Positions 35,794 to 43,345 of a DNA stretch of 64,000 nucleotides are shown one piece after another. This stretch comes from Bacillus oleivorans (lineage in GTDB: Bacteria; Bacillota; Bacilli; Bacillales; JC228), in NCBI RefSeq assembly GCF_900207585.1, contig NZ_OAOP01000005.1, positions 1 through 64,000 on the forward strand. Reading direction: 5' to 3'. The stretch's first letter is position 1, and every line of letters starts with the position of its first letter. The position numbers and the translations under genes are program-made. The notes below the pieces were generated by a model. That model saw nothing but the letters and a program-made list of their open reading frames with translations. It was not told where the DNA came from and made no database searches.

Positions 35794-36036
35794 TGAATTC
35801 GTCTGGCCATTCTAAAAATGAATGGTAAGACGAATATTATTTTTCTAAAAATATTGAATGGTTTTTTATCAAAGATTATATTGCAATAGAGATTTATTCA
35901 TGTTATATTAAATTTCGCTGCTTTTAACAGAGCAACGAAAAATGCAAGTAAGCTTCTTATAAAAAATTAAAAAAAGCTCTTGCAAAATAATATAAAGACA
36001 GTATAATAATACTTGTCTCATTAAACGAGACAACAG
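35794..36036. other. Intergenic region upstream of the 5S-tRNA operon
   Basis: No gene. It carries the operon promoter (next entry) and a small stem-loop GTCTC-ATTAAAC-GAGAC just before the 5S gene. Confidence 0.6.
35980..36007 (+). promoter_or_regulatory. Sigma-A promoter of the 5S rRNA-tRNA operon
   Basis: TTGCAA (35980-35985) and TATAAT (36002-36007) are separated by 16 bases, with AT-rich sequence upstream as in stable-RNA promoters. About 30 bases remain to the 5S gene. Confidence 0.8.
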
Positions 36037-36153
<117 letters not shown>

Positions 36154-36156
36154 GAT

Positions 36157-36232
36157 GGAGGATTAGCTCAGCTGGGAGAGCACCTGCCTTACAAGCAGGG
36201 GGTCGGCGGTTCGATCCCGTCATCCTCCACCA
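36157..36232 (+). tRNA. tRNA-Val (TAC)
   Basis: Cloverleaf with acceptor GGAGGAT/ATCCTCC, anticodon loop CTTACAA and encoded CCA. First tRNA after 5S. Confidence 0.97.
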
Positions 36233-36304
36233 TTTTAACCAATAAACATCTTGACTTTTGTTTAAAAAACATATATAATAAAATCTTGTTGCGATTTAAA
36301 ATTT

Positions 36305-36380
<76 letters not shown>

Positions 36381-36536
36381 TTTTTCAGTACTAAGTTTTT
36401 GTTAAGTTGAAAACGATCAAGTTCTTCAGCTGATTACCAGTAAAGTTCAGATCGATTTCTACTTACTTGGGCACTCTGAGAGATGGTTGTCGTGTTGGAT
36501 AGGTCAGTCATCTAGCATGGAGCAACAATCTAAAAC

Positions 36537-36612
36537 GAGCCATTAGCTCAGTCGGTAGAGCATCTGACTTTTAATCAGAGGGTCGCAGGTTCGAGTCCTG
36601 CATGGCTCACCA
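36537..36612 (+). tRNA. tRNA-Lys (TTT)
   Basis: Acceptor GAGCCAT/ATGGCTC, anticodon loop CTTTTAA, encoded CCA. Confidence 0.97.
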
Positions 36613-36626
36613 TTATAATGATTTAC

Positions 36627-36709
36627 GCGGGTGTGGCGGAATTGGCAGACGCGCTAGACTTAGGATCTAGTGTCTTTATGACGTGGGGGTTCAAGTCCCT
36701 TCACCCGCA
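36627..36709 (+). tRNA. tRNA-Leu (TAG)
   Basis: Acceptor GCGGGTG/CACCCGC with a long variable arm and anticodon loop CTTAGGA. CCA is not encoded, unlike most tRNAs of the array. Confidence 0.95.
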
Positions 36710-36712
36710 TAT

Positions 36713-36787
36713 GCGGAAGTAGTTCAGTGGTAGAACACCACCTTGCCAAGGTGGGGGTCGCGGGTTCGAATCCCGTCTTCCGCTCCA
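36713..36787 (+). tRNA. tRNA-Gly (GCC)
   Basis: Acceptor GCGGAAG/CTTCCGC, anticodon loop TTGCCAA, encoded CCA. Only 3 bases separate it from tRNA-Leu(TAG). Confidence 0.97.
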
Positions 36788-36794
36788 TTTTTTT

Positions 36795-36883
36795 GCCGGG
36801 GTGGCGGAATCGGCAGACGCACAGGACTTAAAATCCTGGGAAGGGTGACCTTCGTGGGGGTTCAAGTCCCCCCCTCGGCACCA
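36795..36883 (+). tRNA. tRNA-Leu (TAA)
   Basis: Long variable arm, anticodon loop CTTAAAA, acceptor GCCGGGG with encoded CCA. Confidence 0.96.
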
Positions 36884-36892
36884 AATACTTAA

Positions 36893-36969
<77 letters not shown>

Positions 36970-37003
36970 TTATTAGTTTCGTGGCTGGATCATTTTCCAT
37001 TCA

Positions 37004-37080
37004 CGGGGAGTAGCTCAGCTTGGTAGAGCACTTGGTTTGGGACCAAGGGGTCGCAGGTTCGAATCCTGTCTTCCCGACCA
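37004..37080 (+). tRNA. tRNA-Pro (TGG)
   Basis: Acceptor CGGGGAG/TTCCCG, anticodon loop TTTGGGA, encoded CCA. Confidence 0.96.
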
Positions 37081-37089
37081 TTCAAAATT

Positions 37090-37165
37090 GGGGCCTTAGC
37101 TCAGCTGGGAGAGCGCCTGCTTTGCACGCAGGAGGTCAGCGGTTCGATCCCGCTAGGCTCCACCA
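37090..37165 (+). tRNA. tRNA-Ala (TGC)
   Basis: Acceptor GGGGCCT/AGGCTCC, anticodon loop TTTGCAC, encoded CCA. Differs from the tRNA-Ala(GGC) used by the island integrase. Confidence 0.97.
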
Positions 37166-37207
37166 ATTTTTATAAAGTAAAGATGTAATTTGGTATATAC
37201 AATAGAC

Positions 37208-37284
37208 GGCGGCGTAGCTCAGCTGGCTAGAGCGTACGGTTCATACCCGTGAGGTCGGGGGTTCGATCCCCTCCGCCGCTACCA
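37208..37284 (+). tRNA. tRNA-Met (CAT), elongator
   Basis: Acceptor GGCGGCG/CGCCGCT, anticodon loop TTCATAC, encoded CCA. Assigned as elongator Met from sequence likeness and its place in the trnB-type order. Confidence 0.93.
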
Positions 37285-37287
37285 AAT

Positions 37288-37364
37288 GGACCTTTAGCTC
37301 AGTTGGTTAGAGCAGACGGCTCATAACCGTCCGGTCGTAGGTTCGAGTCCTACAAGGTCCACCA
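37288..37364 (+). tRNA. tRNA-Ile2 (CAT, expected lysidine at C34)
   Basis: Acceptor GGACCTT/AAGGTCC, anticodon loop CTCATAA, encoded CCA. In the matching B. subtilis order the CAT tRNA after Met is the AUA-reading Ile tRNA modified by TilS; the assignment here rests on that. Confidence 0.85.
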
Positions 37365-37371
37365 TCTATAC

Positions 37372-37464
37372 GGAGGAATACCCAAGTCTGGCTGAAGGGA
37401 TCGGTCTTGAAAACCGACAGGCGGGTCAAACCGCGCGGGGGTTCGAATCCCTCTTCCTCCGCCA
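37372..37464 (+). tRNA. tRNA-Ser (TGA)
   Basis: Long variable arm, anticodon loop CTTGAAA, acceptor GGAGGAA with encoded CCA. Confidence 0.96.
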
Positions 37465-37498
37465 TTTTATTTTGTTGATTTTAATAAATTATTATTAT

Positions 37499-37512
37499 CG
37501 CGGGGTGGAGCA
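37499..37512 (+). pseudogene. Truncated 5' copy of tRNA-fMet (14 nt)
   Basis: CGCGGGGTGGAGCA equals the first 14 bases of the intact fMet gene at 37643. Some shared sequence (TTATTA) also precedes both copies. It is followed at once by the insert starting ACGAGC. Confidence 0.85.
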
Positions 37513-37642
37513 ACGAGCATTTGCATCGTGAATCATCTGCGAGTTGTACCGATCGAACCACTGCTTGTATAAGCTAACTGAGATCGGGACAGTCCCATGA
37601 AAAATATTGGGCAAGTACAAACTTAAATTATTTTCTTATTAC
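37513..37642 (+). repeat. Insert 1 in front of tRNA-fMet
   Basis: A 130-base stretch beginning ACGAGC and containing CATCGTGAATC and CGAGTTG. CCGATC/GATCGG form an outer stem around an inner hairpin GCTT-GTAT-AAGC, then GGGAC-A-GTCCC follows. Insert 2 (38050-38170) has the same blocks and equivalent stems with different bases. Confidence 0.75.
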
Positions 37643-37720
<78 letters not shown>

Positions 37721-37751
37721 AATTTTGCTCCTTTGAGTTTTTAATATAAAT

Positions 37752-37828
37752 GGTCCGGTAGTTCAGTTGGTTAGAATGCCTGCCTGTCACGCAGGAGGTC
37801 GCGGGTTCGAGTCCCGTCCGGACCGCCA
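37752..37828 (+). tRNA. tRNA-Asp (GTC)
   Basis: Acceptor GGTCCGG/CCGGACC, anticodon loop CTGTCAC, encoded CCA. Confidence 0.97.
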
Positions 37829-37844
37829 TTTACAACTATGATGT

Positions 37845-37920
37845 GGCTCAGTAGCTCAGTCGGTAGAGCAAAGGACTGAAAATCCTTGTGTCGGCGGTTC
37901 GATTCCGTCCTGAGCCACCA
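37845..37920 (+). tRNA. tRNA-Phe (GAA)
   Basis: Acceptor GGCTCAG/CTGAGCC, anticodon loop CTGAAAA, encoded CCA. Confidence 0.97.
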
Positions 37921-37929
37921 TTTATTTAT

Positions 37930-38006
37930 GGCGGCTGTGGCGAAGTGGTTAACGCATCGGATTGTGGTTCCGACATTCGTGGGTTCGATTCCCATCAGCC
38001 GCCCCA
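37930..38006 (+). tRNA. tRNA-His (GTG)
   Basis: The extra 5' G typical of tRNA-His is encoded (GGCGGCTG paired with CAGCCGCC). Anticodon loop TTGTGGT, encoded CCA. Confidence 0.96.
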
Positions 38007-38018
38007 TAGATTACTTTT

Positions 38019-38049
38019 GCGGGTGTAGTTTAATGGTAAAACCACAGCC
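38019..38049 (+). pseudogene. Truncated 5' copy of tRNA-Gly(TCC) (31 nt)
   Basis: The 31 bases are identical to positions 1-31 of the intact gene at 38171 and end inside the anticodon stem. They are followed at once by an insert starting ACGAGC, as in the fMet case. Confidence 0.9.
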
Positions 38050-38170
38050 ACGAGCTACACATCATGAATACGCTACGAGTTGCCTCTATGCATACACGTC
38101 TTTGAATATGCTAGAAGAAGCAGAGGCATGTTGGGTCGTGTACTTAAATTTAATACATTTAAAACTATAC
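38050..38170 (+). repeat. Insert 2 in front of tRNA-Gly(TCC)
   Basis: A 121-base stretch beginning ACGAGC with CATCATGAAT and ACGAGTTG. Outer stem GCCTCT/AGAGGC and inner stem GCATA/TATGC occupy the places of CCGATC/GATCGG and GCTT/AAGC in insert 1. The tails TTGGG..GTAC..ACTTAAATT also agree. Confidence 0.75.
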
Positions 38171-38244
38171 GCGGGTGTAGTTTAATGGTAAAACCACAGC
38201 CTTCCAAGCTGTTGTCGTGGGTTCGATTCCCATCACCCGCTCCA
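38171..38244 (+). tRNA. tRNA-Gly (TCC)
   Basis: Acceptor GCGGGTG/CACCCGC, anticodon loop CTTCCAA, encoded CCA. Intact despite the upstream partial copy. Confidence 0.97.
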
Positions 38245-38248
38245 AATT

Positions 38249-38325
<77 letters not shown>

Positions 38326-38372
38326 TTTTTTCTCACTGCATATAATGTGATTAATTTAGCATCAGTATTTAT

Positions 38373-38447
38373 TCCGCAGTAGCTCAGTGGTAGAGCATTC
38401 GGCTGTTAACCGAACGGTCGTAGGTTCGAATCCTACCTGCGGAGCCA
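38373..38447 (+). tRNA. tRNA-Asn (GTT)
   Basis: Acceptor TCCGCAG/CTGCGGA, anticodon loop CTGTTAA, encoded CCA. Confidence 0.97.
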
Positions 38448-38451
38448 ATTT

Positions 38452-38542
38452 GGAGAAGTACTCAAGTGGCTGAAGAGGCGCCCCTGCTAAGGGTGTAGGT
38501 CGGGTAACCGGCGCGAGGGTTCAAATCCCTCCTTCTCCGCCA
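38452..38542 (+). tRNA. tRNA-Ser (GCT)
   Basis: Long variable arm, anticodon loop CTGCTAA, acceptor GGAGAAG with encoded CCA. Confidence 0.96.
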
Positions 38543-38548
38543 GATAAT

Positions 38549-38620
38549 GGCCCGTTGGTCAAGCGGTTAAGACACCGCCCTTTCACGGCGGTAACACGGG
38601 TTCGAATCCCGTACGGGTCA
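38549..38620 (+). tRNA. tRNA-Glu (TTC)
   Basis: Acceptor GGCCCGT/ACGGGTC, anticodon loop CTTTCAC. CCA is not encoded. Last tRNA of the array. Confidence 0.96.
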
Positions 38621-38623
38621 TAC

Positions 38624-38657
38624 AAAAAAAGCTGCTCATTGGAGCAGCTTTTTTTAT
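38624..38657 (+). terminator. Terminator of the 5S-tRNA operon
   Basis: AAAAAAAGCTGCTC pairs with GAGCAGCTTTTTTT around CATTG. It begins 4 bases after the last tRNA. Confidence 0.92.
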
Positions 38658-38742
38658 TGCTCTTAATAACATTAGTTATATTAATTGGGTGGTTTTAATA
38701 ACTGCTGTTAGGGACTTTTGTTATGCTTAATTGCTAGTTTTG

Positions 38743-39240
38743 GTCGTTGAGAGCCCTTCTAAAGGACTTTTCTTTTATTTATAATCATGATTTTGTCCTT
38801 GATAGCCCCTCTAAAGAACTTTTCTTTTATTTATAATCATGATTTAGTCCTTGAGAGCTCTTCTAAAGGACTTTTTTTTATTCATAATCATGATTTAGTC
38901 CTTGATAGCTCTTCTAAAGGACTTTTCTTTTATTTATAATCATGATTTAGTCCTTGAGAGCTCTTCTAAAGAACTTTTTTTATTCATAATCATAATTTAG
39001 TCCTTGATAGCCCTTCTAAAGAACTTTTTTTAATTCATAATCATGATTTAGTCCTTGATAGCCCTTCTAAAGGACTTTTTTTTATTCTTAATCATGATTT
39101 AGTCCTTGAAAGCCTTCCTAAAGGACTTTGCCTTTAATCAGAATCGCGATTTTGTCCTTGATACCGCTTATGAAGAACATTTCCTTTTATCAGAATTACG
39201 ATTTTGTCCTTCATACCGCTCATGAAGAATATTTCTTTAC
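38743..39240 (+). repeat. Tandem array of about ten 50-52-bp terminator-like units
   Basis: Units start at 38743, 38795, 38847, 38898, 38950, 39000, 39051, 39102, 39154 and 39206. A typical unit reads AGTCCTTGATAGCYCTTCT, then AAAGGACT, a T-run, and AATCATGATT. AGTCCTT and AAAGGACT pair, so most units look like small rho-independent terminators. The last three units are the most divergent. Confidence 0.93.
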
Positions 39241-39243
39241 CCA

Positions 39244-40053
39244 TCACATCTCATCCCGTGACCTCGGAACAGTTGGATCACAATCAGGCTCCTCACTTCC
39301 CGTTGACTCGGCAATTTTCATTAAGTAATAGCATTCCTCCCTCGCCATATGATCGGCCATCAGTCCTGCAAAAGTCCCTAAAATCTGTTCCGTTAATTCG
39401 AGCTCTTCAATTTCGTGTAAGAATAATTTAAATAGTTCAATCTCTAACTTCACATCATGATTCATCCGTTCTAGTGCTGGGAAGGAATCAATGTTTGCCC
39501 GCAGGTAACCTGTTAATTCTACTGCTTTTAAATAAAATTGTTCAAAATGCTTGGTGTATTTATCACTTTTTTCTTTTAACCGTTTTTCTACGGCATCCAG
39601 AGTGTCGGAAATGGCTCCTGCATGCCCGGCAGCATCTAGTAACCAGACTAAATGATGATGAAGCTCATGAAAGATGGGAGGGGCTTCCCCATTTTTTAAG
39701 TAACTGATAATGAGTAAGTATTCTTCTAATTCATTGACCATATGATTAATAAACGTGGGGGATAGATGGATTCTGATTTTACCTGATACGTGACGGCGAA
39801 TAATAGAAAGCTTAAATTCACGAAATTCCTCTGTGAGTTTTTCAGCCTCAGCTGTGAGGGCTTCTAATGATGGATAGACTTGGTGCTGAACCATTGTTAA
39901 TAGACGGTCATATTCATTTTTAAAATAGATGGATATCTCAATATCCCCCTTTTGTTTTTCAGGCAGAGAATCCAAGATAAATCGGGCATGGTCTCCTAAA
40001 ACCTGTAGCCAAAAAAGGTGCTCAAAAACAGCGCTCTCTTTGAATGTCTTCAA
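39244..40053 (-). CDS. DUF2935 domain protein, probable metal-binding helical bundle (269 aa)
   Basis: A TTG codon 6 bases after AAGGAGGG is the start; the ATG 11 codons earlier has no site. Two similar halves each carry a four-helix bundle with conserved acidic and His residues: FEHLFWLQVLGDHARFIL and FKNEYDRLL in the first; HHHLVWLLDAAGHAGAI and LADHMAREECYYL-type helix in the second. This is the DUF2935 layout, thought to bind metal like ferritin-type bundles. Function in Bacillus is not established. The repeat array ends right at its stop codon. Confidence 0.75.
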   Translation of the reverse strand: MKTFKESAVFEHLFWLQVLGDHARFILDSLPEKQKGDIEISIYFKNEYDRLLTMVQHQVYPSLEALTAEAEKLTEEFREFKLSIIRRHVSGKIRIHLSPTFINHMVNELEEYLLIISYLKNGEAPPIFHELHHHLVWLLDAAGHAGAISDTLDAVEKRLKEKSDKYTKHFEQFYLKAVELTGYLRANIDSFPALERMNHDVKLEIELFKLFLHEIEELELTEQILGTFAGLMADHMAREECYYLMKIAESTGSEEPDCDPTVPRSRDEM

Positions 40054-40126
40054 TCGTTTCCCTCCTTTCGCTTGTTCCCATTCCAATGTATTCAGCGTAC
40101 AAGTTCACTATGAAAAAGATGGAAAA

Positions 40127-40163
40127 TAAAAAGAAGGTATCCGTTTAGGACACCTTCTTCCTT
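40127..40163 (-). terminator. Terminator of the small gene at 40163
   Basis: GAAGGTGTCC and GGATACCTTC pair (one G-T) and TTTTTATTTT follows on the minus strand. Confidence 0.75.
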
Positions 40164-40336
40164 TAATCTTTATTGGGTTCCACTGATCCAACCGATTCTG
40201 TTTCCCCTTTTTTATTCATAGAGAAATCATTCGAATTATGCATTTCTTGATTCTGTTCTCCGCCTAAGTACGCAGGTCTGTGTTTCGATTGAATCCCTCT
40301 GAATTTATCAAAATTCTGATTAACGATGATCCTCAC
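40163..40336 (-). CDS. Small hydrophilic protein (about 57 aa), start uncertain
   Basis: A frame with coherent composition (NFDKFRGIQSKHRPAYLGG, then MHNSNDFSMNKKGETESVG) runs to a TAA and is followed at once by a good terminator. No ATG stands at its head. A GTG at 40336 is almost touching AAAGGAG, and ATC codons follow at a better spacing, so the start is unresolved. The product is polar without a membrane segment and rich in Asn, Lys and Ser. Small spore- or stress-related Bacillus proteins look like this, but no family is recognised. Confidence 0.5.
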   Translation of the reverse strand: MRIIVNQNFDKFRGIQSKHRPAYLGGEQNQEMHNSNDFSMNKKGETESVGSVEPNKD

Positions 40337-40356
40337 TCCTTTTGTAAAATATCTTC

Positions 40357-40560
40357 CTACTCACTCTTCTTTCTGGGCTCTTGCAGGCTGATATCTTCAC
40401 CAGCCACGTTTTCCATCCTTCCGTCGACTGTTCCTTCCGTATAATCATCCGTTGCTTGTTCGTGAGTCATGGCTAATCCTGCACTTGTTTCATCTTTTTT
40501 ATCATAATCCTGGACATCAAAGATTCTTCCAGCCACGTTTTTTCCGTAATCTTTATCCAT
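40357..40560 (-). CDS. DUF4025 (YozQ-like) small protein (67 aa)
   Basis: The product has AGRIFDVQDYDKKDETSAGLAMTHEQ and DDYTEGTVDGRME broken over the same pattern as B. subtilis YozQ (SGLAxTHEQVxDxYxEGT), the mark of DUF4025. A start at MDKDYGKN is chosen; GAGGTG lies about 10 bases before it. An in-frame ATG six codons upstream (MRCSKR) lacks a site. The function is unknown. Confidence 0.7.
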   Translation of the reverse strand: MDKDYGKNVAGRIFDVQDYDKKDETSAGLAMTHEQATDDYTEGTVDGRMENVAGEDISLQEPRKKSE

Positions 40561-40657
40561 CCTTTTGCTGCACCTCACTTTTTGAAATAGGGTCTAGCAT
40601 AGTATTTGAATTAATAGGGTAAATATACCGTTACCGGCTTAACCTGCGATACAAAAA

Positions 40658-40704
40658 AGAGGCGGTTTAACAGGGATAAAGCCACCTGTTAAACCGCCTC
40701 TTTA
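40658..40704 (-). terminator. Terminator of menA
   Basis: GAGGCGGTTTAACAGG and CCTGTTAAACCGCCTC form a 16-bp stem followed by TTTTTT on the minus strand, immediately after menA. Confidence 0.92.
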
Positions 40705-40706
40705 TA

Positions 40707-41636
40707 TTACAAAAAGAAAGATACTGTTAATCCAATTGTTAATAATAATCCGAAGATGGTGTTGGTTTGGGCAGTGGCTTTCATTGCAGGCATCATTTCG
40801 ATCGGCTTCATTTTTCCTTTAAAACCTTTAACCGCCTCATTTGCCTTTGGAATGCTTAAGAATACTAGCAGTAACCAGAATGAAAATTCATTAGAGAGTG
40901 CAAGACCTGCAACCCATAAATAAGATACTGCAAACATAGCTGCAAGCAGGTTTACCGCATTTTTTCGGCCTATTAAAATCGCCACTGTTTTACGGCCATT
41001 TTCTTTATCTCCATCCAAATCACGGATGTTATTCGAGAGCATAATGGCACCAACTAAAATCGAAATCGGAATCGAGATTAAAATACTTTCTGTCGTAACA
41101 CTTCCTGATTGAATATAAAATGACAGCAGAATGATAATAAGTCCCATAAATAATCCAGAAATCAGTTCTCCAAAAGGAGTGTAGGCAATCGGCAGCGGTC
41201 CTCCAGTATAGAGATACGCGACTAACATACAAATAATACCGATGACAGCAATCCACCAGCTGCTTTCCATACAAATGTACACACCGATTAGTGTGGCGAT
41301 GCCAAAAAAGCTTAATGCGAGCCCAAGAACTGTTTCAGGCTTTACTCCATCTCTTACAATTGCTCCGCCAATTCCGACAGATTCTTCGTTATCTAAGCCG
41401 CGTTTATAGTCATAATATTCATTGAACATGTTTGTTGCGGCTTGAATCAAGAGACTTGCGATGAGCATGGCAAGAAATAATAAAATATTGATTTGACCCT
41501 CGTGTAAGGCTAAAGCTGTACCAATGGTTACGGGTACAAATCCTGCAGTTAACGTATGAGGTCGCATTAACTGCCACCACACCCTAAACCCCTTATTAGC
41601 TTGCACAGCAGCGGGTGCTTCCATTTTCGTTTCCAT
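40707..41636 (-). CDS. menA: 1,4-dihydroxy-2-naphthoate polyprenyltransferase
   Basis: UbiA-family membrane enzyme of 309 residues that attaches the isoprenoid tail to dihydroxynaphthoate, the first membrane step of menaquinone synthesis. The two Asp-rich motifs are present: NMFNEYYDYKRGLDNEE (about residue 85) and NNIRDLDGDKENGRKT (about 205). Eight or nine membrane helices surround them. The ATG preceded by AGAAGGGG is used; the upstream extension is rejected. It is divergent from the menF operon and has its own promoter, as in B. subtilis. Confidence 0.92.
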   Translation of the reverse strand: METKMEAPAAVQANKGFRVWWQLMRPHTLTAGFVPVTIGTALALHEGQINILLFLAMLIASLLIQAATNMFNEYYDYKRGLDNEESVGIGGAIVRDGVKPETVLGLALSFFGIATLIGVYICMESSWWIAVIGIICMLVAYLYTGGPLPIAYTPFGELISGLFMGLIIILLSFYIQSGSVTTESILISIPISILVGAIMLSNNIRDLDGDKENGRKTVAILIGRKNAVNLLAAMFAVSYLWVAGLALSNEFSFWLLLVFLSIPKANEAVKGFKGKMKPIEMMPAMKATAQTNTIFGLLLTIGLTVSFFL

Positions 41637-41935
41637 ATGGCAACCCCTTCTATAATGTAAAATATTCAATAAGTACATACTCCTACAGAATAAGTGTAGG
41701 AAAAGTATAACAACCTGTCAACAATCGGAATATGGAAAAGCCGCCGAAGGAGAACAGACCAGAAAATCACGGAAACATGACAATTTGTAAAAAGTATTTT
41801 AAAATAAATAGGTCAAGTTTTTATTATGCAGTCTTGGATGAAAAAAGTGAAAATCCATCAAAGTATAAAAATGACATCATCTAAATGGTCTCATTTATAC
41901 TATTTGCATGATTCCACTATATAGGGGGATTAAAA
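41637..41935. other. Divergent control region between menA and menF
   Basis: No gene. The menA promoter and a hairpin over its start region are resolved (next entry); the menF promoter on the plus strand lies near 41870-41910 but was not defined. Confidence 0.5.
41681..41721 (-). promoter_or_regulatory. menA promoter with an overlapping palindrome
   Basis: On the minus strand TTGACA (41721-41716) and TACACT (41698-41693) are 17 bases apart. The palindrome TCCTACA-CTTATTC-TGTAGGA (41701-41681) covers the -10 box and start, so it could be an operator or a 5' RNA hairpin. Confidence 0.7.
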
Positions 41936-43345
41936 ATGGCTGTAGCGCAACCAGTTTTATTTGCAGCTAAGGCTCTTGAAGCTATCCATATGGCTAAACA
42001 AAAAAATGAGCCTTTTTTTGTGTCAGAAATTCTAAAAATAGATGCTATAAACCCATTTCTTTTTTACCATGCGGGACAAGCGCTGTATCAAAATGAGCGT
42101 TTTTTCTGGAAAAATGCAGATGACACACTTCAACTCGTAGGGTTAGGGAGTGCTTTCTCAATTCTATCCAATGAAGATCATGGCCGATTTGCACATGTTG
42201 AAGAAGAATGGACAAAGTTTAAAGGCCGCGTGGTATCCGATAATAAAGGAAAAATAGAGGGGGCTGGTCCCGTCCTATTAGGCGGCTTTTCGTTTGATCC
42301 GAAAAAAAGAGAAGCAGGAATCTGGTCATCGTTCCCTAATGCTCAATTTTTTGTTCCTAAATTTCTGCTGACCATTCACAATCACAAAGATGTATATCTG
42401 TCTGTAACTTTTGCTTGTAAACCCTACGACGAAGAATCGATTGTTAAGGGAGTTAATCAAGAACTAGAAATGCTTCTATCAGATGCAAGGAAATCGTTTG
42501 AAAATACCAGACCTTTATTAGTTTCTAAAGAAGAAATTGCTCCTGACCAATGGAAGGCGTCTGTCAGCAGTGCAATTGATGCTTTGAAAAATAAGGAGCT
42601 TGAAAAGGTTGTGTTAGCAAGAAAAATAAAATTAACCTTTGAACAAGAACTCGATGTTACATCGATTTTACAAACATTAGATCAGGAACAAAAAGACAGC
42701 TTCGTCTTCTCATTTGATTGGCAGGGTGCTAGTTTTCTCGGAGCTACCCCTGAGCGGTTGGTCCGGAAAAAAGGAGATTTAGCACAATCCACCTGTCTTG
42801 CCGGTTCAATTGGCGTTGGTCAATCTGACGATGAAACGGCTGAGTTAGGGAAATGGTTACTAAAAGATGAAAAAAATACAGTTGAACACAACTATGTGGT
42901 TCAACAAATAACGAAGACCTTTGAAAATTTATGTTTAGAGGTTCAAGTCGATGAAAAACCTAAAGTATTAAAAATGAGAGATATTCAGCATTTATATACT
43001 GGAATAAGAGGAAAAGTCTTACACCATGTCTCACTTCTCGATTTTGTGGAAAGTTTACATCCAACTCCTGCCCTTGGAGGGACACCGCGAAATAAAGCGC
43101 TTCAAGTGATTCGGGATTTAGAGCAAATGGATCGTGGCTTTTATGCTGCTCCAATTGGATGGTGTGATTTTGAAGATAATGGTGAGTTTGTAGTTGGATT
43201 ACGTTCAGGGTTAATTCAGGATCATAAAGCCACATTGTTTGCTGGCTGTGGAGTTGTGGAAAACTCTGTCCCTGAAAAGGAATATGAAGAGACACGGATT
43301 AAATTCAGACCAATGTTATCGGCACTCGGGGGAATGGAAAATTGA
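41936..43345 (+). CDS. menF: Isochorismate synthase
   Basis: Chorismate-utilising enzyme of 469 residues that turns chorismate into isochorismate, the first committed step to menaquinone. Seen in the C-terminal half are LEKVVLARK (general base Lys about 224), STCLAGSIGVG, EHNYVVQQI with its metal-binding Glu, and HPTPALGGTPRNKAL. AGGGGGATTAAAA precedes the ATG. The stop overlaps the TTG start of menD by four bases. Such a layout ensures coupled translation. The same enzyme class can feed siderophores, but the neighbours fix its role in menaquinone. Confidence 0.93.
   Translation: MAVAQPVLFAAKALEAIHMAKQKNEPFFVSEILKIDAINPFLFYHAGQALYQNERFFWKNADDTLQLVGLGSAFSILSNEDHGRFAHVEEEWTKFKGRVVSDNKGKIEGAGPVLLGGFSFDPKKREAGIWSSFPNAQFFVPKFLLTIHNHKDVYLSVTFACKPYDEESIVKGVNQELEMLLSDARKSFENTRPLLVSKEEIAPDQWKASVSSAIDALKNKELEKVVLARKIKLTFEQELDVTSILQTLDQEQKDSFVFSFDWQGASFLGATPERLVRKKGDLAQSTCLAGSIGVGQSDDETAELGKWLLKDEKNTVEHNYVVQQITKTFENLCLEVQVDEKPKVLKMRDIQHLYTGIRGKVLHHVSLLDFVESLHPTPALGGTPRNKALQVIRDLEQMDRGFYAAPIGWCDFEDNGEFVVGLRSGLIQDHKATLFAGCGVVENSVPEKEYEETRIKFRPMLSALGGMEN

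Noticed and set aside
37513-37642. Group I or II intron in tRNA-fMet
   Set aside because: Too short, no intron core visible, and the complete tRNA gene lies downstream, so nothing would need splicing.
38743-39240. CRISPR array
   Set aside because: The repeats are contiguous 50-52-bp units without unique spacers, and no cas genes are near.
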